Translations under genes and position numbers: made by a program
Notes under the pieces: generated by a model
What the model saw: the letters and a program-made list of their open reading frames with translations, nothing else
What the model was told of the DNA's origin: nothing
Databases searched by the model: none
Assembly (NCBI GenBank): GCA_025200525.1
Contig: CM045761.1
Span: 100,850,182-100,914,181 of the forward strand
Source: Camellia lanceoleosa
Lineage: Eukaryota > Streptophyta > Magnoliopsida > Ericales > Theaceae
Direction of reading: 5' to 3'
DNA length: 64,000 nt
Shown here: positions 36,552 to 48,500 of the stretch, one piece after another
Layout of the letters: each line of letters opens with the position of its first letter
Position numbering within the stretch: the stretch's first letter is position 1

Positions 36552-39500
36552 GGAAGATAGGGAGATAGAGATAGAGATCGAGATCGAGATCAAGGTTGCA
36601 ATCGCTTCCTTCTTAGACAGATTCGCGTTTCTCTTGCATCAAAAGCGCGATTCTGATACGATTCTTCCTCAGAAGTGCATAATCACGATTTTTCGTCAGG
36701 TGCGTCTTCATCTGCTACTAAGGTCTCGACAAAAAACCACATTTGCAAGACATTGAAATACATGTTCACCTCTTTCTTTTTTATTTTTTGGGCCTTGGCC
36801 CTTACACCAGTGTTGGATTTTCCTTGTTGCATAAGACTCGGTCATCATGATCATTTAAAATACATCCAAGACATTCTCACAAAAATCCAGCAAATAATGT
36901 AGCATCAAACCAAGAAGGACAAATCTAGGTGGTAATGTTTTTATGCAATGTACCAGTTCAAGTTAAATGCAGTTCTTTAAAACATAGTGATTAATTGAAA
37001 AAAAAATAAAGAAAAAAATGAATCAAAAGCATTTTATTAATGAATCAAAAGCATTTTATTACCTTTAATTATGGTCTCAAGAAACTCTTCAGCCTTTAAA
37101 ACTTGATTTTCTGCAAAAACAAAAAGAGGGACAAGGTTTTAGGTAACCAAGCAAAACAAAACAACAAAATACTTACGGATTTTTTTTAGTGTTTTTATTT
37201 TTATGGGGATCTGAAAAGTTCAAATTCGCGACGTTACCACAATCAGACTGACGCATTGTTGGATAGCTTGATATAATTGGACCTATTTTCTAACAGTTAA
37301 GGTTTTGGGACTAGTGGTGACCTAACATGTTAGCATACCTCAGCTTAGGGGAGGTCTTAGGTTCAAGTTTCTCCATCTGCATTTGTTACCATTTGCATTC
37401 TGCTTCTCTCCATGTATGTCTCTTTGTATTTCTTGTATGCAAGATGGGATTGCATGTGAGGGAGTGTGTTGTATAACTTGATACACATTGTTGGGCCATT
37501 TCCTAACAGCTTAAGTTTTTGGGACTATTGGTGAATCTGGTGGTCTAATATGCATCATGTAGACCTCCTGGAGGCAGCCACTCTAGTGAGACACACCATG
37601 CTAAGAAGGCATGTAAGCTTAACTGGAAAATGATTTTCAGGGTGGTGAGCCACTTTAATAGAGAATCACCACCCCAAGTCTGAGCATTTTCAACATGCAG
37701 TAAGTGCTCATTAAGATGAAACTCTGCCCGAGGAAATGACCAAAAAGGTTGTATACCCCCTGACCACTCTTTGAAGTTGTGCAATGATGCCAGCACCTAC
37801 CTAGGTTGAATATAGGGCTCATCAAGCGCTGCAAGATTTTCAGGTGCATTGGCTGCAGAACAGAGCTACTCGTTCTGGAGTAACTCAAGTTACTTGGTTT
37901 GGTGGCTTAAGTCAAGGCCTTAATAAAGTATATGGCCACACTCAAACCAGTACTGTGCATCATGCTGTAATTATGGTTGATTCTTGTTTGGTCTATTTTT
38001 GGACGAAGGCGAGCAGATAAGCTATACCCAGGCTCAAAAGTCAGTCAAAATACCAATTCCCTTAAACTTGCTATTGATTGATTGGGTCAGAACCCATACT
38101 AATTGCTCAGGTGATTGCACAGAAGCAAGGGGAAGCTGTCTCTTATGGGCTCTTGACGCCTGGACACAAGGACTTCTGGTATGCCGAGATTGAAATTTAA
38201 ATTTTAAACTAAAGAAACAGAGAGTAGAATGAACCAATCTAAAGGACTTCAAATGTACTTGGAATTAAATGGAGTGCATGAATCAGAGAGCAAAGATTAA
38301 GAACAAATTAAACAATGGTGGATGGAACGATGCTTACAGTATTAATGAAAAGAGAAAATTTACAGGATGGAAAGGAACAGATACTGCAAGCCATAAGCTG
38401 ACTGAAATGGATATGAAGATGAAATGAGATGAAAGAGTTCTGAAATTGAATGCATGGTGACCTTCTTGATGCTTGCAGTTCTTTAAATAGACCCTTTGAA
38501 TGAATGATGAGGCGATATCCATCATTGAAATGGACAGTGCTTTATGTCCTCTGTAATTTACCTTTTCTTGCATTGGCTCCCCTGTTTTAAGGAATTATGG
38601 TGTCCTACCTTATTTCCAGCCAGTGAACTTTTTTTTGTTTTTGATAAATAAACAAACTTTATTAGAAAAGCATCAAGCTGATGCAAAGAATACAAAAATA
38701 TGATGCAAAGAATACAAAAAGTGAGCCTACAAAGGCTAAACTAACTAATCAAATTCTCAACAAAATCTGCAAAGGTCAACACATTCGGATCTACCATAAG
38801 CAAAACCCAACTATGAAGAACAGTAAGCAACCATTGCTCCAACCACGGAACCGATAAAGACACACCCTGAAAGGTACGCCTATTACGCTCCAACCAAACC
38901 AGCCGCATCAAACAATGACCAGCAAGCAACGACGCCTTCCGGCATCTCCTCCCTACCCTACCCCCAGCCCAACTCTGCAACATCTCCAACACCGTACCTG
39001 GCTGAACCCAAACCAAACCACAAGTCGCAACAATAAGCATCCAAAGGTGTGAAGCAACCAGACTGCAGGCCAGGTATGATGTCAATCATGTGGCTTGCGG
39101 AGTGTATCAACTAGAATGACCACAACCTAGTGTTAGACTGCATTCACATATCATTGGATGATGATCTACTGTATTGACTGAATCAAGAATGAGTTAAATC
39201 TAGCGAGGCTATTTTATTTGGCAAAAGCTTGATTATATATGTAAACTCAATGTAATGAACACACCCTTTTTTGCATAGCTACGTTTAGAGAGGACTCTGG
39301 AAGCATATAGTTGCAAAACTTTTTGCAACATAGCCTGAAGCCCTGGCTTGTCCTCATCTTCTTTTGCCTGCAAATGATTAAAAATTAGTACAGTAATCAA
39401 ATCATAAGAAAGATCTAACGTTCATAGCACACAAACGGGGATGCAAGATAGTTGGGAAAATTAGCAAGCCATTAGCATGATGAACAAGTTCAAACCAAGA

Positions 39501-42500
39501 AGTAAATGAATGTCGATGAATTGAAAAAAGAAAAGAAAAGAAAAAATATATTAATTTAACTTTGAATAATAAAAAACTGCATGACAACTTTTGAGGCATG
39601 AAAGATGTGAGCACATACAAGGTATTTTAACAATTTGTTCAAATAACTTATGGCTAATTTCCTCAGTCCACAACATTCTCTTAGTAGGGGGAAAGAAATT
39701 CTTTTTCATACATGTGTGTATTGAGCAAGTGTTTTCATATTATTATTTAAGCATAATGGTAAAGAAAGTACAGTATAATTCAGCACGCTGTCTTCATTTG
39801 GTTTTATTCAATTTTCATAATTTCAAAGCTTTATGGTATTAATTTGAGCTCAAATTACTTGCAGCTCATATCATTCAATCAATGGGAAATTAGTTGAATT
39901 CGCAGTGGTATTATTATTATTATACAATTACACAGCTGAATACACAGTGGAAACCCAAAGTTGCAGAACAATAGAGGAAGGTATATTGGCTTTTGTGTAA
40001 TGGGACTTATCCAAAATAACAAACCTACTGACAGGGTATGCCCTAGATGTGCAACGTGGCAAAACCATCAAATCTGCATTATCTTCTTGTAGAAATTTCA
40101 GATCCTTCTAGGTCAAAAGCAGTTCTCTTGGTTTTCTTTCATAACCACAAATACAATTGATTTAAAAAATTTCTTGTCGTGTTTAGATATTTGTTTAATG
40201 TTCATCGTCCAGCTTTAAGATCCAAACCTATAGTTTCAGTATTTATATGGGCAGGGTGATGTAGAACACTGAGAAAACAATTATTTGGAACCCTGATAAA
40301 ATAAGAAACTAAATATTGATAAAACTCCTAGCTAAACTATAATTAAAAACAGGACAACATTTATTTTAGCCCTTGTAGTTTTGGAGCACTTTACCTCTTG
40401 ACAATATATGCAAAACACCCTCATGTGCTTTTGGATTAAGATGCTTACACTAACACCGTCAATGTTAGTTGTAAAAGACTATTTTACTCAGTCTTATTCT
40501 TCTTCTTTTCAAAGATTTAATGTACTTTCTGATTTAAACCAATGTAAAAAAATATATATTAAAAATACTTTCTGATTTAAATCAGTGTTAAAAAAAAAAA
40601 ACATAAATTAAACTAAATTCTTGAAATTTTGTACTCTAATTTTTTTAATTTAAACACATATTAAACAATATATATATATACATATGTAAAAAGTATATAT
40701 TCTGTACATATAACTAGAGTATATATATGCTTATCATCCCTTAATCCCATAATATTCAACAAAACCAGTTAATCATTAATACTATATAGTATCACAATAC
40801 TCTATTAGAACTTGCAAACAAAACAGGACTTGTGATGATTATCAGACCCAAAGAAAAAGAAGCTATACAATGTTTGGACCAACAAGAAGAAAAATTGAGA
40901 TGGTGAAGGAGGGCGGATGGAGGGGGAGGTGGGTGTAACTATGAGAATATAATTGTATATATTAGGCATGTTTGTGTATATATTAGGCATGATTGTGTAT
41001 ATATTAGGCATGGTTCTGTATTTCCTTTTTAGATTAGGCGTTAGGTTTATATAAACTAAGGTCTTGATGTAATTGAAATACAAGTTGAATATACAACATT
41101 CTTCAAAAACTTACATGGTATCAAAGCAGGTTGAGAAACCCTGGCACCATCAATCTCTCTCCTTCTCTCAGACTTGGTTGTTGATCGAAGATCTTTGCTT
41201 CATCAATCGTCAATCATCAATCGTGAATCTTCTCCTTGGCTCAGTTTGGTTCGCGATCTCTCTCTTTCTCTCAAACCTAGTTGTTGGACGAAGCTCCTTG
41301 CTTCATCGATCGTCTGGTTGGGTCTGATTCATCTGATTCGTGGCAACTGTTCGACTCATCTAGCCGACTCATCTGTTTGACTCATCGTCTTCTCTCTCTC
41401 ATTCCGGTTCGCGAAGTTCTCTCTCTTGCAGTTGTGTTGGCTTCAAGTTCTCTCACTCCTCTATTTTGGTTCTCTTGGCTTCGTCTATTTCCTGAATTAT
41501 TGACATATCTTAGTTTGGCTCTTCAATTTTTCGTTTATTATACTTTGACCCATCAATTCTATAACTTTGCCTTATTATAATGGACACTAAAATTCAAGCC
41601 ATTAAATGCAAACTCACCGGTGATAATTATGCCTATCGGGCTGGTGTTATGAAGAATTTTCTTCTTGGTTAGAAAAAATGGGGTTATGTTTCTGGTTTTG
41701 TTCCTCGGCCATTGGACTCAAAGGCGGAAGGATATATGACTTCCTGTGGTACTTAGGATTGTGATAATGCTCAAATTCTGACCTGGTTTCCTAATTCTAT
41801 GGATGATCGTATTGGAATGATGTTTTCTAAATACAATATTGCCAAGGAGGTGTGGAATTATATACTGGGTGTTTATTAGTAGTCCAACTTTGCCAAGCGG
41901 TATGAGTTGGAAACAGCTATTCAGAGTGCTCGTCAGCAGGATCAGACTATTCAAGATTTCTATATTGAGATGACAGGTCTCTGAAATCAATTGGCTCTCA
42001 TGGAACCACCTAGCCTCAAGGTACTAGAAACTTAAGTTGAGTTTCGAGAGCAAAGTCGTTTAGTGCAGTTCTTAATGGCTCTTTTCCCTCAGTATGAGAC
42101 TATCCATGGTGGCATCCTTCATCGGTCTCCTCTACCCTCTATGGATGCTATTGTTCGTGAGCTCCTCTCCAAGGAAACCCTTCTTAAGACGGCCAGTCAG
42201 ATTCCACCTCCCTCTGTCTTCTTGGCTCCTGCTAAGCCTTCTTTGTTATCAACCCCTTCTCCTCATCAGCTTTAGGCCACTGCAAAGCCCAAACAAGGGC
42301 CATTAGGTCCAAATGAGTGTACTTTCTGCTACCAGAGGGGTCATTGAAAATACAACTGTCCCAAAAAGGGACGTCAGCCTGCTCTGTCCCAGCCACTTCA
42401 GACACAGCTCCGCAATCCTGCTCCGAGTACTTTCCAGCCTCCAACTACTTATACTGCATCTGCTCCAACTTCAGATCCTGACTTGGCTTCCTTAAATGCT

Positions 42501-45500
42501 CAGCTTGCTTAACTTCAGCATATCCTATCCACCTCTCAGTCATCCCCATCTGCCTCCGCTCTTACTTCTCTTCATTCAAGTTTGCTTGGGTCTTCTTCAG
42601 GTATTCTCGCTTCCGTCTAGCTTTTTGATTCTGGTGTCTCTCATCATATAACTCCTCACCTTTCCTTACTTCAAAACTGTATTTTCCCACCCATTCCTAT
42701 TACTATTAATACTGTTAATGGGTCTAGTATGTCGGTTTTGTCTATTGGGTCAGTCTTGCCCTCTACTATGTCTGCTGTTACTATTCCCTCTATTCTTTAT
42801 GTCCCTCAGCTATCTGTCAGTTTATTATCTATCAGTCAACTTGATACTTCTGGCTTTGATGTTATCTTTTGTTCTTTTATGCATTGTTATGCGGGATAGG
42901 GTGTCCAAGAAGCAGATTGGGACCGGCCGTAGAGTTTGAGACCTCTATGTGGTAGAAAGTTTGCATCTCCCTTTATCCAACTCTCCAGTTGCACTTTCCT
43001 CTTTTCAGTTAGATTTTCAATCGAGTCAGTTTTATTTATGGCATTCTTGCCTAGGTCATTTGTCTATTGACCGCTTACGGTCTTTAGCTCAATCTGGATT
43101 GTTGGGTAAAATTTCTCCTAGGTAAATTGATGAATGTCAAGTGTGTAAACTTGCCAAAATGTCAGCTTTACCTTTTAATAAAAGTACGTTTATTTATGTT
43201 TCTCCGTTTTCTCTTATGCATACTGATATCTAAGGACCTTCTCCTATTCTCACTAAAGGGGGTTCCGCCTATTATGTATCTTTTGTTGATTGCACCCGCT
43301 ATACTTGAGTTTATCTTATAACTCATAAATCTGACTTCTACCAAATATACCGTACATTTCAGTCTATGATCACTACACAGTTTGAGGCAACCATTAAATT
43401 ATTACGGTCTGACTTAGGTGGAGAGTATTTTAAAACTGAGTTCTATGAGTATCTGACCAATTTGGGTACCATTCACCAAACTTCCTATACTGATACACCA
43501 GCCCAAAATGGTCATGCTGAGCGTAAATACCGTCATCTTCTCGAGATAGCTCGATCTCTTTTTTCTGCCTCTGTTCCAGCTTTTTTTGGGGGGAAGCAGT
43601 TCTTACAGGTGCTTTTCTTCTCAATCGTATGCCTACCCCCTTATTCTCTGGTCCTTCTCCTTATGAGGCTCTGTTTTCCCAACTTTCCAATTACTCTCTC
43701 CTTCGTGTTTTTAGGTCTATATGCTTCGTCCTTCTTCCCTGGAAAGATAGGACAAAACTTAGTGCCCGTTCTATCCTGTGTATCTTTTTGGATTACAGTC
43801 TTACTTAGAAGGGCTATCGTTGCTACGATCCTGTTTCCCGCCGCCTTTACTTCTTAGAACGTTTGTCTTACTTTCAGCTTCCCCCTCTCACTGCTCTAGT
43901 TTCAAAAGCAAATTTAGTTCCCCTTGACCCATTTTCTTCTGAGGTCCCATCTGATTAGTACATCTACACTGTTCCTCCTGAATTTGTTCCATCTTCTCCT
44001 TTGGCTACTTCTCCTCCTTCAGCTTCCTCTCCTCCTCCGTTGTTAGTCTATTCTCGTCGCCAGACTCCTCCTCCACCAGTTGTCTCTACCCCGGTTGCTG
44101 CCTCTTCTGCTTCTGAAGACTTTGACCCTGCTACACATCAATATCCTACTCGATAGTGTCGTCCTCCAAACAAGTTTGGTTGATCTAATACATGTTTTTC
44201 TGCTTCTTATTGTACTTTTCTGTCTGCTATTCATTCTTTTTCAGAACTACGGTCTTACAAGGAGACCTGTCAGGATCCTCTTTGGATTCGAGCTATGGAG
44301 GATGAGTTGTCTGCTTTACAGAAAACTAATACTTGGGAGTTAGTTGTTTTGCCTGCTGGTAAGAGTCTAGTTAGTTCCAAATGGGTCTACAAAATCAAGA
44401 CTCACTCTGATGGTTCTCTTGAGTGCTACAAAGCTCACCTAGTTGCCAAAAATTTCTCACAGGAGTATGGTATTGATTATGAGGAGACCCTTACCCTTGT
44501 TGCCAAGATGACTACTGTTCGTACTTTGATCTCTGTTGCTGCTGTTCATCCTTGACCTCTCTATCAGATGGATGTTAAGAATACTTTTCTGAATGGCTAT
44601 CTTCCTGAGGAGGTTTACATGCGTCCTCCCCCTAGTCTTCCTCATTCCTTTGGACTTGTTTGTCGTCTTCGGCATGCTTTGTATGGTTTGAAGCAATCTC
44701 TTCGTGCTTGGTATGATCACTTTCAGAAAGCTATTACTGAGCTCGGGTTTCATCCGTGTGACCAAGACTCTGCCTTGTTTCTCCTCCACACCTTTGCTGG
44801 TTTTGTTGCCTTATTACTGTATGTGGATGATATGATCATTTATTGGCTCTGACACTTCTGATATCTTTGACATCAAGCAGCATCTCTTCCGCACTTTCGA
44901 AATGAAGGATTGAGGACCATTGCGGTATTTTCTTGGTATTGAGGTAGCTTCTTCTCCCAAGGGCTACTTTCTGTCTCAGGCCAAGTATGACAATGAGGTT
45001 ATTTACCGTGCCAGTCTAACTGACACTAAAATTTCTGATACCCCCATTGAGTTTAATGTGAAGCTTAACACTACTGATGGTGTCCCACTGGATAATTCTA
45101 CTTTGTATCGCAAGCTTGTGAGCTGCTTAGTCTATCTAACAATTACTCACCCTGATCTTATCTATGATATTCATGTGGTTAGCCAGTTCGTTTCTGTTCC
45201 TCGCTCTCTGCATTGGGCTGCTTTGGTTCACATTTTTCGTTATCTCCACGGTACTATCTTCCAAAGCTTCTGGTTGTCTTCTACTTCTTCCTTGGATTTG
45301 GTGGCTTATGCTAATGCTGATTGGGCTGGTGATGTTACTGATTGTACGTCCATTTCTGGTTTTTGTTTGTTTCTTGGTGATTTCTTGATTTCTTGGAAAA
45401 ACAAGAAACAAACTGTAGTTGCCCGTCCTACTGCCGAAGCTGAGTACCATGCTATGGCTCATGCTACTGCTAAGGTTATTTGATGTCGTTGTCTCCTCTC

Positions 45501-48500
45501 TAACTTGGGTGTTCCTCAGTCCTCTCTGACCTCTCTCTACTGTGACAACTGCAGTGCTATTCAGATTGCCCATAACACTATTTTCATTGAACGAATGAAG
45601 CACATTGAGATTAATTGTCACTTTGTCCGTCAACACCTCCAGTCTAGCTCTATCTTGCTTCATTTTGTTCCTTCGGCTCTACAGCTTGCTGACTTCTTCA
45701 CCAAGACTCACACCACTGCTCGTTTTCGGTTTCTTCTTGACAAACTCTCCGTGTTTTCGACTAAAACACCTTGAGTTTGAGCGGGGGTGTAAGAATATAA
45801 TTGTATATATTAGGCATGATTGTGTATATATTAGGCATGGTATTTCCTTTTTGGTTTAGGCGTTATGGTTATATAAACTAAGGTCTTAATGTAATTGAAA
45901 TACAAGTTGAATATACAATATTCTTCAGAAACTTCCAGTAACACCCGAGACATTCTTACATGACATATGCATTATTGCTCTTACTTTCTTGCCTTATGTT
46001 ATATGCCTATTTGAATTACGACTTGCTAAGGATTAGAAGAGAAGAAGAAGTTAGTATGATGCCTTAAGTGTAGGAATTATTTGTTTTGTGCTTTGAGTTA
46101 GGGGATGCCTTATGCTTAGATTTGTGAATGCTAGGATGTGCCTAAGCACTAATTGAGGAACTTAAAGATCTTAGATTAATGTGCTTGTCATTTTGATGCT
46201 ATGTGATATTTTGCTAATCAAGATTAGTGTTAACTAAGTAAGATTAGTGAGCCTAGATCAAGATTAATTAAACTAAGCAAGATTAAACCTAAGCTTGACT
46301 AATCAGTACTAACCTTGATCAATTCAGCTAAGTAAATGAGATTATGCAAAAAAGTGAAGCACACAAGTAGGTGATGCACACACCTCCCTTTTTGTTTTAT
46401 TCAACTTTTGTTTTACCTTGTTACATAAAACCAAAACAAGAAACAAAAAAATCTGCAGGATCAAGATTGAGCTAGAAGAAAGGAGGAGAAAAGAGAAACA
46501 AGGAGAAGAAAGGAGAAAGAAAGAGAGAAAGAAAGGGAAAAGAAGAAAGCTTGAAGAAATCTATCAAAAATCCATCCTTGATCATCCTAAGATAAGTTTT
46601 GAACCCTAATTTTTGTAGAAATCCTTCCTACAATCAAAGATTGAGAACTTTGGATTAAATTGAGTTAGTAATGGAATTATGAAGAAAAGAATGAAAAAGA
46701 GATGAATAGGTTGAAAAACAGGCAAGGTAGTCATGATTCTTGCCATTTTGATTTAAATTTTGATGTTCTTGTTTCAAGAGAAGCCTTATTTTCATATTTT
46801 AATATGATTTTCAAGAGTTTTACAAGTTTAATATCATGTTTTGGAAGGATGAAAAAGAAGGGTTTGAATAAAGAATAGAACTCATGAATTTCTTGGTAAA
46901 AAACTCATGTTTTGATCTTTGCATCTTGAAATAAATTATGTATTGATCTCGTAGCTTTAAAAAGAATTATGTTTTCATGTTTTTCCATACATTTAGCATG
47001 TTTTGTGCTAACTTTTCAAGGTCCCTAGCTTTAGAATTGAGAACAGGTAGCTTAAAACAATGTTAGAAATTCGAGCAGCAAGCATAATTTCAGAGCAGCC
47101 ACTTCCGCACGTACGGCTCAAATTTCAGCAACACAATTTCGACACTGCTCTAAACAGCACATGCGGCACACCTGCTTCACTCCACTTTCATGTTTTGCAG
47201 ACCTAGGATACTTAGAGCACTTCAATTTACACCTTCAGTACCTGTTTTACACTTGGACTTGAATTAAGCTTAGAAAAGCCTTAAACAATCTAAGAAAGGG
47301 AATAGGAAACACTAAGTTAAGTTAGAGCATTTGAATTGGTTTAAGGACTTGTAAATTAAGATGTTCTCAATGCTTTGTTCATGCTTTGTGTAGGTCAAGC
47401 ACTTTTGGAGGAAGTAACCCACTGTTCAAGAGCCATTTGTGAGTAGTAGTATAGCAAAGTTATCTTTGATAAACTATGATTCAAATGCAAAACTTATGCT
47501 ATGTTTATGAAAGCTATGCTAATGTTTTATCATGAATGAATGTCCTATACTCTTGTATCATGTATGAAGATGACACCCTTGGAAACATCACAGTTATTAG
47601 GGGACATGATAACATGCCAATAACACCTTGATGGCCGAGCTCTTTGCCACCGTCAGGTGGGTTGTCTAACCAGTACCCCAAGCCGGTTATTCATTGTCAA
47701 GGTCCTTAGAATGTTCATCTCTATGTCAATGTTTGATAGTTTGAAACCTTGTATTATCATGCTCTTGTTAAGCTATGTTCAAGCTATGATTCTTGTATTA
47801 TGTTTTATAAAGCTCATCGACATTCATTCATTTACCGCTTTACTATATTACTATTCACTGGGCAATGGCTTACCCCTCTCCCCTATTTGTATGTAGGTGA
47901 TGAAGAAGAGCACAATAATGAAGACAAGCCTGGTTAGAAGTCTTTTTCTTTTTGTTTTACACTTTTGGGAGATGTAACTTTAAGAAGACAGTCTTGTATA
48001 TATGTGTTGGTTTTTGTAAGGTCATATCGATGATGATATACCCTTTTTTTTTTTTGTTTTTTAGACCTTGTAATTAAACAAGATATCAATCCAAGAGGTA
48101 TATATGTTTAATTTCATATGACTCATGCACATGCTTTGAATGGACTTTTGGTAATTAATGGATGAAAGCTTCCGTATACGCCCCAAGTTTTGTTGGGGTT
48201 GTGACAACAAGGTGAGAGAGACGAAGAGTCTGAAAGTAGAGAGAGAAAAGGCTTGGTCTTAGAGGGACAAATGAAGTCAAAGGCTGTGTCTTGGAAAAGA
48301 TAAAATTAATTCACAAAGCCAATAAAGTACCAAATGCGGCAATATAATAGCATTTATAAGTATTTCGAGGAAGAGAGAAGAGGCATGGTCTTTGAAAAGA
48401 TAAATGAGAGTTAAGGCAGTGTCTTTGAAAAAGATAAACATTAACTCACAAAGCCAATCAAGAGCCAAACATATCAATATAAGAAATATATCAGCATTAA

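Larger units (their letters stand above)
33713..37062. other. Intron of the host gene (between the 37063 and 33712 exons)
   Basis: 3.35 kb, AT-rich. It holds the hAT MITE at 34283-34750, a GA/AT microsatellite (36493-36580) and a pair of ~51-bp repeats (about 36255-36370). A stretch at 34915-35075 (CGACCGGGGACATAACC … TGTTCCACATTTCTAACA) looks like an LTR remnant without recognisable ends. Nothing else coding is seen. Confidence 0.6.
40940..45937 (+). mobile_element. Copia 1: complete but decayed Ty1/copia retrotransposon
   Basis: The two LTRs (40940-41115 and 45788-45937) are flanked by GTAAC at 40935-40939 and 45938-45942, a perfect 5-bp duplication. A primer-binding site TGGTATCAAAGC follows the left LTR (41116), and a polypurine tract GAGCGGGGG precedes the right LTR. 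Domain order is gag, protease, integrase, reverse transcriptase, RNase H, which is copia. Total length is 5.0 kb. It is inactive because of many stops and some frameshifts. It lies in the 13-kb intron of the host gene, antisense to it. Confidence 0.93.
40934..48206 (+). mobile_element. LTR F, interrupted by copia 1
   Basis: It begins TGTAACACCC; copia 1 was inserted at bases 2-6, so the LTR resumes at 45943. It ends GGGGTTGTGACA at 48206. The uninterrupted length is about 2.3 kb. It matches the remnant at 13709-14416 in its last 400 bases. Flanking pentamers (GTGGG and ACAAG) do not match. It may therefore be the 3' LTR of a truncated element, with the purine tract before it as the polypurine tract, rather than a solo LTR. 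Confidence 0.65.

Noticed and set aside
36294..36593. 99-codon minus-strand frame rich in Ser, Ile and Leu
   Set aside because: Translation of the GA/AT microsatellite.
38741..39085. 114-codon minus-strand frame considered as a host gene
   Set aside because: Its GRVGRRCRKA and WLERNRRTF segments and the A-rich tail identify it as the end of a LINE reverse transcriptase.
43430..45663. Long minus-strand frames across copia 1
   Set aside because: They are antisense to the readable integrase, RT and RNase H domains on the plus strand.
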